From the NCBI GenBank assembly GCA_947624495.1, contig CANQKP010000003.1:1-38082 (forward strand): DNA of 38,082 bases, given 5' to 3'. Origin of the DNA: an uncultured Monoglobus sp. (lineage in GTDB: Bacteria; Bacillota; Clostridia; Monoglobales; Monoglobaceae). Positions 1 to 7,865 of this stretch are shown here, piece by piece (the first letter of the stretch is position 1; every line of letters starts with the position of its first letter). The notes beneath the pieces are model-generated. The model had not been told where the DNA came from. It did not search any database and saw only the letters and a program-made list of their open reading frames with translations. Position numbers and translations under genes: made by a program.

Positions 1-1027
1 CCGTCTTTCCGGTCTGGCGGTCGCCGATTATAAGCTCTCTCTGACCGCGTCCTATCGGAAACATACTGTCGATCGTCAGTATTCCGGTCTCCATAGGCAC
101 GGTTACCGGCTGTCTGTCTATGACCCGCGGCGCGGGACTCTCTATCGGATAAAAGTCATCCCGCACGACCTCGCCTTTGCCGTCTATCGGCTCGCCTATG
201 GCGTTTAACACTCTGCCGATAAGTCCGTTTCCTACCGGAACGCCCGCCTGCCTGCCGGAGCGTTTCACTTTGGAACCCTCGTGCAGACCGTGGTCGCTGC
301 CCAGAAGCACACAGCTTACGGTAAACTCGTCTATGCCCTGGACCATTCCCTTAACGCCGGTTTCAAAAATCACCATCTCGCCGTACATGGCGTTGCTCAG
401 TCCGTAAACGATAACGATCCCGTCGCCTATATTCGAGATCGTACCCACATCCTCGACCGACATTTTGGTGTCAAAGTTTTCAATTTCGCTTTTAAGCGCC
501 GACACAACATCCGTGTTCTGCGCTTCGCTGCTCTTAAGGCTTTTTCGCATTTTTTCGATGGCGGACAGGGCGCTGTTGTCAAACACCTTGTCGCCGACCG
601 TCATTTTAAATCCCTTTATCAGGCTCTTGTTTTCCACAAGATTGAGCTTGACGCTCTTGGCGTTGTACTTGCGCAGCAGTGTGCGCTTGACCTCCTCGAT
701 ATCCCGCTCCGAAAGCGGAGTCGCATACTCCAATGTGCCTTCAACGACCGAGTGGCGCCGGTTGCGCACCGACGCATAGGCTATACGCAGTGAATTAAAG
801 ACCGAAAGATCTCCGTTTTCGCAAATCTCGCGGACTATGTCCTCAAACCCGTTTTTAAACAGTCTGTCAATAACCGCGTTCTTTTCCTCGCGGCTTATTT
901 CTGGGTTTTTAAGCGCATCTTTAAGCTCGTCCGCCTCAAGCGGAGCAAAATCACTGTCCTCAAGATGCGGGCAGATGTCAAACAGCGCCTCGCCGTAATG
1001 CATTGCGGCTTTTGTGACCTTAGTCAT
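1..1027 (-). CDS. atpH-atpA: ATP synthase F1 delta-alpha fusion protein (3' end outside window)
   Basis: This minus-strand frame has no stop from the ATG at 1027 to the window edge, giving 342 visible residues. It is missing from the ORF track only because its stop lies outside. Residues 1-165 read as the delta (OSCP) subunit: an N-terminal helical domain with KNPEIS, then ATPLSERD and the C-terminal signature IKGFKMTVGDKVFDNS. Residues 172-342 read as alpha from its N-terminal helix (SALKSEIENF), through the beta-barrel (VGTISNIGDGIVIVYGL) and IGRGQRELIIGDRQTGKT, the Walker A loop at the window edge. Delta joins F1 to the b stalk, and alpha forms the F1 hexamer with beta. The delta part is about 15 residues shorter than usual near its N-terminus. 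The start overlaps atpF by 8 nt. The fusion is seen directly; whether it stays uncleaved in the cell is unknown. Confidence 0.9.
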   Translation of the reverse strand, partial: MTKVTKAAMHYGEALFDICPHLEDSDFAPLEADELKDALKNPEISREEKNAVIDRLFKNGFEDIVREICENGDLSVFNSLRIAYASVRNRRHSVVEGTLEYATPLSERDIEEVKRTLLRKYNAKSVKLNLVENKSLIKGFKMTVGDKVFDNSALSAIEKMRKSLKSSEAQNTDVVSALKSEIENFDTKMSVEDVGTISNIGDGIVIVYGLSNAMYGEMVIFETGVKGMVQGIDEFTVSCVLLGSDHGLHEGSKVKRSGRQAGVPVGNGLIGRVLNAIGEPIDGKGEVVRDDFYPIESPAPRVIDRQPVTVPMETGILTIDSMFPIGRGQRELIIGDRQTGKT

Positions 1028-1499
1028 CGCTCTCACCTACCTGTCTTAAGAAACTGCTGATCGAGCTTTCGGAAACGTCGTCGTTCTCCATAGCCTTCTG
1101 CGCAGCGCGGAGCGCCACGTCCGCTATCTGCGAACGCATCTCTTTCATTGTCTGCTGCCTGTCAAGCTCTATCTGCTTCTCGGCGGTTTTGATCAAGTTG
1201 TCGGCGTCCTTTTTCGCCTTGTCAATTATCTTTTCGCGCTGGACCTTTGCGTTGTCCGTGGCTTCCTTCAAAATGGCGTCGGCACGTGTTCCGGCAGCCT
1301 TCAGCTCCTCGGCATACTGCGCCTTAAGCTCCGCCGCCTCATTCTTCTTCGTTTCGGCGTCATCCAGGGTTTTCTTAATCTCGCCGGCGCGCTTGTCAAG
1401 AATTTTCATCACCGGCTTAAACAGAAATATCCTCAAAAGAAGGAACAGGACGATAATATTTACAAAGGTCCAAATTATGGACCAGTTTAAGTTAAGCAT
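1020..1499 (-). CDS. atpF: ATP synthase Fo subunit b
   Basis: 159 residues, a normal length for a b subunit. One N-terminal membrane helix (about residues 7-27, IIWTFVNIIVLFLLLRIFLF) is followed by the basic turn KPVMKILDKRAGEI and a long charged Ala/Glu/Lys helix, the peripheral stalk that dimerises and binds delta. The gene sits between atpE and the delta-alpha gene in the standard B-E-F-H-A order. A GGAGG site lies 9 nt before the ATG. Its last 8 nt overlap the start of the fused delta-alpha gene, which suggests translational coupling. b is not fused to delta here, unlike the mycobacterial b-delta protein. Confidence 0.96.
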   Translation of the reverse strand: MLNLNWSIIWTFVNIIVLFLLLRIFLFKPVMKILDKRAGEIKKTLDDAETKKNEAAELKAQYAEELKAAGTRADAILKEATDNAKVQREKIIDKAKKDADNLIKTAEKQIELDRQQTMKEMRSQIADVALRAAQKAMENDDVSESSISSFLRQVGESDD

Positions 1500-1532
1500 C
1501 TGTATCGACCTCCGTCAAAACTTACTCTGTGA

Positions 1533-1757
1533 TTATCCAAGGAACAGAATAATCATAATAGCGATAACAAAACCGTATATCGCGGTTGCCTCCGCCAGAG
1601 CGCAGCCGAGCAGCAATGTCTTGTTGATCTCGCCTTTCGCTTCGGGCTGTCTCGCTATAGCCTCGGCAGCCTTTGAGGTCGCTATGCCTATTCCTATGCC
1701 GGCGCCAATGCCGGTAAGCGCCGCTATACCCGCGCCAACTGCTATTAATGCTCCCAT
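1533..1757 (-). CDS. atpE: ATP synthase Fo subunit c (rotor ring)
   Basis: 74 residues forming a two-helix hairpin. The polar loop [10 protein letters not shown] is the conserved c-subunit loop that contacts gamma and epsilon. The ion-binding carboxylate is the Glu in [11 protein letters not shown] in helix 2. In the well-studied Na+ ring of Ilyobacter, helix 1 carries a Gln ligand and helix 2 has Glu-Ser-Thr. Here helix 1 reads [15 protein letters not shown] with Ile at the Gln position, and helix 2 has Glu-Ala-Thr. That makes proton coupling more likely than sodium, which is an inference from ligand residues only. A GGAG site lies 8 nt before the ATG. Confidence 0.96.
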   Translation of the reverse strand: MGALIAVGAGIAALTGIGAGIGIGIATSKAAEAIARQPEAKGEINKTLLLGCALAEATAIYGFVIAIMIILFLG

Positions 1758-1810
1758 AATAACATCTCCTTTTTGCCTTGCTTTATCTTTATAGTAGTAA
1801 AATAATTAAT

Positions 1811-2503
1811 TTAATCCTCGTCCATTGCTTCGCTGATGTAAAGCGAGGTCAGGAACACGAACACGTACGCCTGAAGCAATCCGTCGAATATATCAAAGTA
1901 AAAGCTGAACGGCAGCGGCACAATTGCCGGCACGACCGCCTTTATAAGCTCCATGATAACAAACGCGCCCAATACGTTTCCGAATAATCGCATACAAAGT
2001 GACAGCGGTTTTATCACTATCTCCAATATGTTGAACGGGACCATGACCGCCATAGGCTTTTTAAAGCTCCTGAGCCAGCCGCGGGTCCCTTTGGAGCGTA
2101 TGCCCGCCGCTTCCACCAACACTATGCTCATTATCGCCAGTCCCGCGGTAACGTTAAGGTCCTTGGTGGGCGGGATCAGTCCGAACAGTCCCACAATATT
2201 GGCGCAGCCGATGTAAATCAGCACGGTGCCTAAATACGGAATATACTTTCTGCCCTTCTCGCCAAGTATACCTGTAAAGAAATCATATATCCAGCCCACG
2301 AACATCTCGATTGCGGTCTGCATACGTCCCGGCATCAGCTTAAATCCGCGGACGAATATAATGCAGAACAGGACTATCACCGCCATGATCCCCCACGTCA
2401 CCGCTACCGACGACGGTATCGGAATACCGCCGAATATCGGCACCGTGAACGCTATCTTGGTCTCGTTGAGCATCGCGTACATTTCAGCCGCTATATCCTT
2501 CAC
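1811..2503 (-). CDS. atpB: ATP synthase Fo subunit a
   Basis: 230 residues with about five or six membrane helices. The signature SLCMRLFGNVLGAFVIMEL contains the essential Arg that faces the c-ring carboxylate, and the C-terminal helix AYVFVFLTSLYISEA is typical of the family. The start is GTG at 2503, supported by an AGAGGTG site 7-8 nt upstream. It is the first ATP synthase gene of the cluster. No atpI lies upstream; the preceding gene, 33 bp away and in the same direction, is a CE12-type esterase. No clear promoter is seen in that short gap, so transcription may enter from upstream. Confidence 0.96.
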   Translation of the reverse strand: MKDIAAEMYAMLNETKIAFTVPIFGGIPIPSSVAVTWGIMAVIVLFCIIFVRGFKLMPGRMQTAIEMFVGWIYDFFTGILGEKGRKYIPYLGTVLIYIGCANIVGLFGLIPPTKDLNVTAGLAIMSIVLVEAAGIRSKGTRGWLRSFKKPMAVMVPFNILEIVIKPLSLCMRLFGNVLGAFVIMELIKAVVPAIVPLPFSFYFDIFDGLLQAYVFVFLTSLYISEAMDED

Positions 2504-2536
2504 TCAAAATCACCTCTCATGCATCCGCTGCAAAGT

Positions 2537-3625
2537 CTATTTCAAATAAACGGCAAGTTCGGGTACGTTAGCCTTGATCTCCTCGGCGACCCAGCCTGCG
2601 ATTTTGTCCGCCCCGAATATGTTCAGGTGGGTATCGTCATTGTCGCCGCACTCGTAAAACTGTGAGTTTAAAAACTCCGGCTCATACATGAACCGCGGGT
2701 CGCGAGGCTTTATTATCTTGTAGAGCGACTTTGCCTCCTCAAGACCCACCTCGCCTATCCAGTCGTTCACACGTTTGTAAACATTAAGCACCGGAACGCC
2801 GAGTTCGCGTCCCAAATCTATCGCCGCGTTCACGTATTCCTCAAGACTCTCGTCCGAAAGCTTTCTGCGGCTGACCGAGGTGGCGATTATCGGCACCGCG
2901 CCCGCGCCGCGAGCAATGCTTATGTACTTGTTCATAAGATTTTTGTAAGAACCCTCATCGTCGATACCGCCTTTTGCCGGAGCATATCGGTTCGGATCCT
3001 GCTCCTTTGAGTCGTTGTGACCGAACTGGACTATCAGGAAGTCGCCGGGTCGGATCTCCGACTTAAACAGCTTAAAATTATCCTCGTTCATATAGCTCTT
3101 GGCGCTTCTGCCGCTCATGGCAATGTCAAGAGCCAACGCCTTGTCATGGTCAAAGTACTTGTCAAAATACTGCGCCCAGCCTGTCTGCGGGAAACGGTTG
3201 TTCTCTCCGGAATGAGGATACGGGCTGGCGGTCGAATCGCCGATAACGAACACGACCCGTCTGCCTCTGCGGTCTATTGTCTTTTCGGCGGCTTTTTCGC
3301 GCTTGCCGCTGCCCTTAAGCACGATTAAGTCAAACGACTTGTCGATCTCTATGTCCGGATAGTCCTGATATGAAAAATGCGCGGTTATCCTTACGTTTTT
3401 CTGCTCCGGCATACAGACTACCGCTCCGGACGTTGAAACCGAGTCCGGAGCGGAACTGGACCAGCTCACGTCGGCATAGCCTAAAACGGTGTTTCTGCCG
3501 TCCCACAAATTCAAATCTCCGCAGACCCTCTCCTCGCACTCGTTCTCAAGCTTGACCTCCGCAAAGTCAATGCCCTCGATCTCGCGCACCAAAGCCTCGT
3601 ATTGTTCGGCTGTGTAGGTTTTCAT
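2537..3625 (-). CDS. CE12-like SGNH esterase (rhamnogalacturonan acetylesterase-like) with N-terminal Ig-like domain
   Basis: 362 residues. Residues about 125-350 are an SGNH/GDSL hydrolase: the nucleophile Ser is in FVIGDSTAS (Ser131), block III is FGHND, and the C-terminal Asp-His pair is in DDTHLN. RFPQTGWAQ and GRSAKSY are typical of the rhamnogalacturonan acetylesterase/RhgT group, which removes acetyl groups from pectin. Residues about 1-105 (ISWSS-like block VSWSSSAPDSVSTSG) resemble an atrophied bacterial Ig domain. No signal peptide or membrane anchor is visible, so a cytoplasmic location is inferred, as for imported oligosaccharides. AAGGAGG precedes the ATG. It lies between the radical SAM gene (12 bp) and atpB (33 bp). 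Confidence 0.82.
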   Translation of the reverse strand: MKTYTAEQYEALVREIEGIDFAEVKLENECEERVCGDLNLWDGRNTVLGYADVSWSSSAPDSVSTSGAVVCMPEQKNVRITAHFSYQDYPDIEIDKSFDLIVLKGSGKREKAAEKTIDRRGRRVVFVIGDSTASPYPHSGENNRFPQTGWAQYFDKYFDHDKALALDIAMSGRSAKSYMNEDNFKLFKSEIRPGDFLIVQFGHNDSKEQDPNRYAPAKGGIDDEGSYKNLMNKYISIARGAGAVPIIATSVSRRKLSDESLEEYVNAAIDLGRELGVPVLNVYKRVNDWIGEVGLEEAKSLYKIIKPRDPRFMYEPEFLNSQFYECGDNDDTHLNIFGADKIAGWVAEEIKANVPELAVYLK

Positions 3626-3637
3626 ATCGTCTCCTCC

Positions 3638-4555
3638 TTATTCTCCGTAAAATTCCGGTATGTAGCGGCTGCCTACCGCTCCCGGCTCCTGTATATACAT
3701 ATTCTCGATACCCATATCTGCGCAGTACCCCACAAGCGCCTCGTACTGCGCACGATTAAGCTCCCGGTCAAGCTCCGGAAACGACTTTCCGATTGCGGGC
3801 ATCCTTGTGTACTGGCTCATCAGACTGATGTATATATCATTCCCGTAAGCCATGTACAGATGATCTATCACCTTTTTGCTCTCAAAAAGCAGTCCCGGCA
3901 GCATAAGATGCCGCACAATGACTCCCTTTTGCATTATTCCGTTTATATCAAACACGCACGTTCCGACCTGCCGCACCATTTCGTCTATTGCCGCAAACGC
4001 TTTTTCAAAATAATCATCCGCCATGGAATACCGCTTTGCATATTCTTTTGATATGTACTTCATATCGGGCAGATATACATCCACATATCCCTTAAGCTGT
4101 CTGATAGTCTCCGCTTTTTCGTATCCGCCGCAGTTATAGACCACCGGCAGGCTGAGTCCGCGGCTTTTGGCTATGTCAAGCGCCGTTATTATCCCCGGAA
4201 GATGCTGGGTCGGCGTTACCAGATTTATGTTGTGAACGCCTCTGTCTTTCAGTTCAAGCATTTTTTCGGCAAGCTCTTCGGGCGTTATGTCAAATCCCTT
4301 TCCGCCGTGGCTGATCTCGCTGTTCTGACAGTAAACGCAGCCTAAGGTGCAGCCCGAAAAGAACACCGCGCCCGAACCGTTTGTTCCGGATATGCACGGC
4401 TCCTCCCAATAATGCGGCTCGCACCTGGCTATGCGGACTCTGTCGGTCATGCCGCAGTATCCCCGCTGACCCGCGGCGCGGTTTACACCGCATTCCCTTG
4501 GGCAGAGGCGGCAGTCCGCGTATGCCTTATCTGAGTTTATACATTCTGATAACAT
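3638..4555 (-). CDS. Radical SAM protein, PflX/PflA-related
   Basis: 305 residues. The radical SAM cluster motif CX3CX2C is seen as CTLGCVYC around residue 73, preceded by FFSGC. The N-terminus has a further Cys set, CRLCPRECGVNR and RGYCG, typical of the COG1313 (PflX) group related to pyruvate formate-lyase activating enzyme. These proteins use a [4Fe-4S] cluster and S-adenosylmethionine to make a radical; the substrate of this subgroup is not established. The ATG overlaps the end of the upstream membrane-protein gene by 29 nt, which suggests coupling. No formate lyase gene is nearby, so a PFL-activating role should not be assumed. Confidence 0.88.
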   Translation of the reverse strand: MLSECINSDKAYADCRLCPRECGVNRAAGQRGYCGMTDRVRIARCEPHYWEEPCISGTNGSGAVFFSGCTLGCVYCQNSEISHGGKGFDITPEELAEKMLELKDRGVHNINLVTPTQHLPGIITALDIAKSRGLSLPVVYNCGGYEKAETIRQLKGYVDVYLPDMKYISKEYAKRYSMADDYFEKAFAAIDEMVRQVGTCVFDINGIMQKGVIVRHLMLPGLLFESKKVIDHLYMAYGNDIYISLMSQYTRMPAIGKSFPELDRELNRAQYEALVGYCADMGIENMYIQEPGAVGSRYIPEFYGE

Positions 4556-5030
4556 AATATATAAAAGCTATCACAAGATAGGCTGCAACGCCGATGATAA
4601 GCAGATTAACATTCCAGTACGACGACACCGCCAGACCCGGATTGCCGGTTATCGCGTGGACCGCTCTCTCGGCGTAAATTCTTATCTTGTTATAAAGCGA
4701 CAGCCATAAAAATCCGAGCGCGCACACCAGCATAAATATCGAATAGTTTCGTGCGCGGCTGTAATTTTTGATTTTTCCGGTCTTTCCCAGCACAAACAGC
4801 AGCACCGCCGCCAGAGCGAACACTCCGGTCGCGATCCAAGTCACAGTCTGCATATATACCAATGTGGACGGCGTGCGGTAAAGCTGTCTTAAAATGAGTA
4901 TTACGATTATCGCCAAAATGCCGTAACACAGGTTTATCATGTACCAGTTGGTAAGCTTTTCGGCTTTTTTCGCCTTATTCATGAGACGCTCGTTTTTCTG
5001 CGCGTTCTTTTTTTTCGTCTTGTTCGCCAT
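4527..5030 (-). CDS. Small membrane protein of unknown function
   Basis: 167 residues, not recognised as a named family. The first 25 residues are very Lys/Asn-rich (MANKTKKKNAQKNE) and probably cytoplasmic. Four hydrophobic helices follow, at roughly residues 31-49, 60-82, 93-112 and 139-163, ending in the basic tail IRMYKLR. It sits between rsmE (18 bp) and the radical SAM gene (29-nt overlap), so it is almost certainly co-transcribed with them. Codon use resembles the neighbours. Position, a good ORF and the overlap support a real gene; no function can be given. Confidence 0.8.
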   Translation of the reverse strand: MANKTKKKNAQKNERLMNKAKKAEKLTNWYMINLCYGILAIIVILILRQLYRTPSTLVYMQTVTWIATGVFALAAVLLFVLGKTGKIKNYSRARNYSIFMLVCALGFLWLSLYNKIRIYAERAVHAITGNPGLAVSSYWNVNLLIIGVAAYLVIAFIYYVIRMYKLR

Positions 5031-5048
5031 TTCGTTTTCTCCTTTTGC

Positions 5049-5792
5049 TTATATTTCGTTCTTTTCGTACATTATAATCGAGAGCGCCGCTATTCCGGCA
5101 GTTTCGGTCCTTAGTATCCGCGGTCCCAATCCCGCCGCGTACACATTCTGAAGCTCGGTCAAAAGCTTGACCTCATTTGCGGAAAACCCGCCCTCCGGAC
5201 CGATTATAACGCCTATGCTATCCGCCGGACGGCTTAATATCCGCCTGAGATTTTTTTCACCCGAATGTCCAAGCTCCTCGTAAAGCATAACCGCCATATC
5301 AAGCCCGGCGATCATTTCGGACATTCCGCCGAGCGATACCGGATCCGCGACCTCAGGCACCAGCCCTCTGCCGCACTGCTTTGCCGCTTCTCTTGCGACC
5401 TTGTTCAGGCGCGCGATCTTTTGAGCGCCCTTCTCTCCATTCGGGATCTTCGCCACCGAGCGGTCGGCGCGGAATGGCACGATCTTATAAGCGCCCAGTT
5501 CCACCGCCTTCTGCACTATCGTTTCAAGCTTGCCGGACTTCGGTATGCCCTGAAACAGCACCACGCGTGTCTTTGGCTCATACCCGCTCTTTTTCTCGCT
5601 GACGGCGCGGGCGAGTATCCTGCCGCCGCTGATTTCCTCAATATCCGCCTCATACTCTGAGCCACTGCCGTCAAACACCAATATCCTGTCACCCGGCTCC
5701 ATGCGCAGCACTCTTGAGATATGTGCGGCGTCCTCGGTTATTTCTATCAGCCCGTCATGAATATTCTGAGGCTCGGTAAAAAATCTTCGCAT
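5049..5792 (-). CDS. rsmE: 16S rRNA (uracil1498-N3)-methyltransferase
   Basis: 247 residues, the usual length for RsmE, a SPOUT-class methyltransferase that methylates U1498 of 16S rRNA with S-adenosylmethionine. An N-terminal PUA-like domain (ISRVLRMEPGDRILVFDGSG) is followed by the SPOUT knot domain. Signature motifs are GIPKSGKLETIVQKAVELG, VIIGPEGGFSANE and the C-terminal LGPRILRTETAGIAAL. It is 12 bp from ricT upstream and 18 bp from the membrane-protein gene downstream, within the same co-directional run. Confidence 0.95.
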   Translation of the reverse strand: MRRFFTEPQNIHDGLIEITEDAAHISRVLRMEPGDRILVFDGSGSEYEADIEEISGGRILARAVSEKKSGYEPKTRVVLFQGIPKSGKLETIVQKAVELGAYKIVPFRADRSVAKIPNGEKGAQKIARLNKVAREAAKQCGRGLVPEVADPVSLGGMSEMIAGLDMAVMLYEELGHSGEKNLRRILSRPADSIGVIIGPEGGFSANEVKLLTELQNVYAAGLGPRILRTETAGIAALSIIMYEKNEI

Positions 5793-5804
5793 ATCAAGTC
5801 TCCG

Positions 5805-6890
5805 CTATTGGTTGTCGTAACCGCCCTTTGACGGCTTTTTCTTTTCGCTCTTGGCGGAGTTTTGCGGACGCTTGCCGCCGTTGTTTTTCTGGGCGCCGTT
5901 CTGAGTCTTGCCGCCGCGCTTTGAACGTCTGCGCTTGTTTTTTGGCGGGCGGTTGCGCTCGACCTCGCGTATCTCCTCCTCGGTTATCGGCTCCGGAACG
6001 AACTCATACTCGTTCTCCTGCTTCTCCGCCGCCTCCTGCTCGCGTCTCAGCTTGACCTCTTCCAGCGAGACTGTGGGCGGTTTTCCCACAATATTGAACT
6101 CGCCGGGTTTATATATCTCATACTTGTGTCCCTCGACTCCGTCCATCTTGACGTACACCAGCTGCTTCAGGGTGTTGGTGTCCGCCACAATTCCGGTACC
6201 GTCCGGCGTCTCGACAGCCACGCCCTTCTGGGGCATGGTCTTAAGCGCGTCCTCATACGCCGCCTGCTCGTATTGCAGGCAGCACATAAGCCTGCCGCAC
6301 ACGCCGGATATCTTTGTCGGGTTCAAGGACAAGCCCTGCTCCTTCGCCATTTTTATCGACACCGGACGAAAGTCGTCAAGAAATGTGCTGCAGCACAAAA
6401 ACCTGCCGCAGATACCGATGCTTCCAAGCTGGCGCGCCTCGTCGCGCACGCCGATCTGGCGCAGCTCTATCCTGGTCCTGAACACGCTTGCCAGCGACTT
6501 TACCAGCTCGCGGAAGTCCACTCTGCCGTCCGCCGTGAAGTAAAACAGGATCTTGCTCCGGTCAAATGTATACTCAACGTCAATCAGCTTCATCTCAAGC
6601 CCGTGACGGCGGATAAGGTCGGCAGCGATGCCGAACGCCTCTTTTTCCTTTATTTTGTTTTCCTCCGCCTGACGCTTGTCCTCGTCATTGGCGGTCCTGA
6701 TTATCTTTTTAAGCGGCGCTTTGATGTCCTCATCGGGAACCTGACGGTTAGGGATCGAGACCTTGCCCATTTCCACGCCCCGCGCCGTTTCGACCACGAC
6801 CATGGTTCCCACTGACAGCTTCATGCCGCAAGGGTCAAAATAATACGCCTTGCCTGAGCTGTTAAATCGTACTCCTATAATTTCTACCAT
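5805..6890 (-). CDS. ricT: PSP1-domain protein RicT (YaaT family)
   Basis: 361 residues. The PSP1 domain has the family's Cys-rich core GICGRFLCCSTFLDDFRPV and GVCGRLMCCLQYEQ. In Bacillus subtilis these Cys residues bind [4Fe-4S] clusters in the RicAFT complex, which affects RNase Y activity, biofilm formation and sporulation. The N-terminus MVEIIGVRFNSSGKAYYFDP is typical. About 60 C-terminal residues are an added Lys/Arg/Asn-rich tail (NRPPKNKRRRSKRGGK onward) that may bind RNA, which is an inference. The start overlaps the holB end by 29 nt. The holB-ricT pairing is conserved in Firmicutes. Confidence 0.93.
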   Translation of the reverse strand: MVEIIGVRFNSSGKAYYFDPCGMKLSVGTMVVVETARGVEMGKVSIPNRQVPDEDIKAPLKKIIRTANDEDKRQAEENKIKEKEAFGIAADLIRRHGLEMKLIDVEYTFDRSKILFYFTADGRVDFRELVKSLASVFRTRIELRQIGVRDEARQLGSIGICGRFLCCSTFLDDFRPVSIKMAKEQGLSLNPTKISGVCGRLMCCLQYEQAAYEDALKTMPQKGVAVETPDGTGIVADTNTLKQLVYVKMDGVEGHKYEIYKPGEFNIVGKPPTVSLEEVKLRREQEAAEKQENEYEFVPEPITEEEIREVERNRPPKNKRRRSKRGGKTQNGAQKNNGGKRPQNSAKSEKKKPSKGGYDNQ

Positions 6891-7848
6891 GCAGTTCCTC
6901 CCATAACTCGCACGCCATGCAGAACATGGTCATGCGGAAATTCGCGTTTGTTTTATATACCCGCTCATATTTCACGGCTATGTCAAGCATCTGCACCGCC
7001 GTTTTTTCCGAAGATGCCGATGCCAGCCGATCAAGCTGAGCCGATTTGTCCTTATTTACAATATTGTCCTCAAGCCCCAGCTTTATATGCACCAAGTCAT
7101 TCAAAAAGCTCCTGATGAGCGAGAACACAAAGTCCATATTATCCTTTTGAGTCTTGAGGTAGTTTGAAAACTCTATCATGTTTCTGCCGCCGCTTTCCGA
7201 AAGCGATACCAGACCGTCGATTATCCGGCTGCGTATCTGCTCCGGCTCCGGGTTGTTCAGCAGCGTCAAAGCCTCGCCTATACTGCCTCCGCTGATTGCC
7301 GCCTTGAGTTCGGCGTCTGCCTCGTCCATACCCCGACGCTCGACCAAATACTTCTTGACCGCGCTCTCCGGCAGCGGCGAGAACCTGACGACCGACGCCC
7401 TCGACAGAACCGTGGGCAGAAACCTGCTCAGATTTTCCGCGATAAGTATTATAGTGCAGTAGCCCGGCGGCTCCTCGAATACCTTAAGCAGCTTGTTCTG
7501 CGACGCGGCGTTCATCGTGTCGCCCTTCGGCACGATATACACCTTGCGGCTGCCGCTGTAGGGCTTGATATATATATCCTTGCGCATCTCGGAGACCGTG
7601 TCCGCCAAAATTGTGTCGGACTTGCTCTCAAGCCCGCACCACTCGTTAGAGACTGTGATTATGTCCGGATGCACCCTCTTTGAGGTCCCGACGGCGCTTT
7701 TGGCAAACTCCGCCGCGGCGGTGTACCTGCCGACGCCTTTCGGACCGCAAAAAATATAGGCGTGCCCTATTTTCCCGCTGTCCAAAGCCGAGGACAGCAA
7801 ATATTTCACATGGTCGTGTCCGACAAGCCCGGCAAAATACTCCGGCAT
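6862..7848 (-). CDS. holB: DNA polymerase III delta' subunit (clamp loader)
   Basis: 328 residues, the usual length. It has an AAA+ ATPase fold with the Walker A-like loop CGPKGVGRYTA, a Walker B-region equivalent in KVYIVPKGDTMNAASQNKLLKVFEEPP, and the sensor region LPTVLSRASVVRF. Delta' is part of the clamp loader that puts the beta clamp on DNA. The four-Cys zinc module usually found after Walker A is absent: the chain passes from EFAKSAVGTSKR straight to VHPDI with no Cys. It is 17 bp downstream of the YaaO-like gene and overlaps ricT. Confidence 0.92.
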   Translation of the reverse strand: MPEYFAGLVGHDHVKYLLSSALDSGKIGHAYIFCGPKGVGRYTAAAEFAKSAVGTSKRVHPDIITVSNEWCGLESKSDTILADTVSEMRKDIYIKPYSGSRKVYIVPKGDTMNAASQNKLLKVFEEPPGYCTIILIAENLSRFLPTVLSRASVVRFSPLPESAVKKYLVERRGMDEADAELKAAISGGSIGEALTLLNNPEPEQIRSRIIDGLVSLSESGGRNMIEFSNYLKTQKDNMDFVFSLIRSFLNDLVHIKLGLEDNIVNKDKSAQLDRLASASSEKTAVQMLDIAVKYERVYKTNANFRMTMFCMACELWEELHGRNYRSTI

Positions 7849-7865
7849 TCCCAGCTCACCTCTTT

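Noticed and set aside
281-793. 170-aa plus-strand ORF
   Set aside because: It is antisense to the delta-alpha fusion and in register with its codons; no ribosome site, and the minus-strand protein is clearly conserved.
3638-4555. Pyruvate formate-lyase activating enzyme
   Set aside because: The Cys-rich N-terminus fits the PflX subgroup, and no formate lyase gene is nearby, so a specific activating role is not supported.
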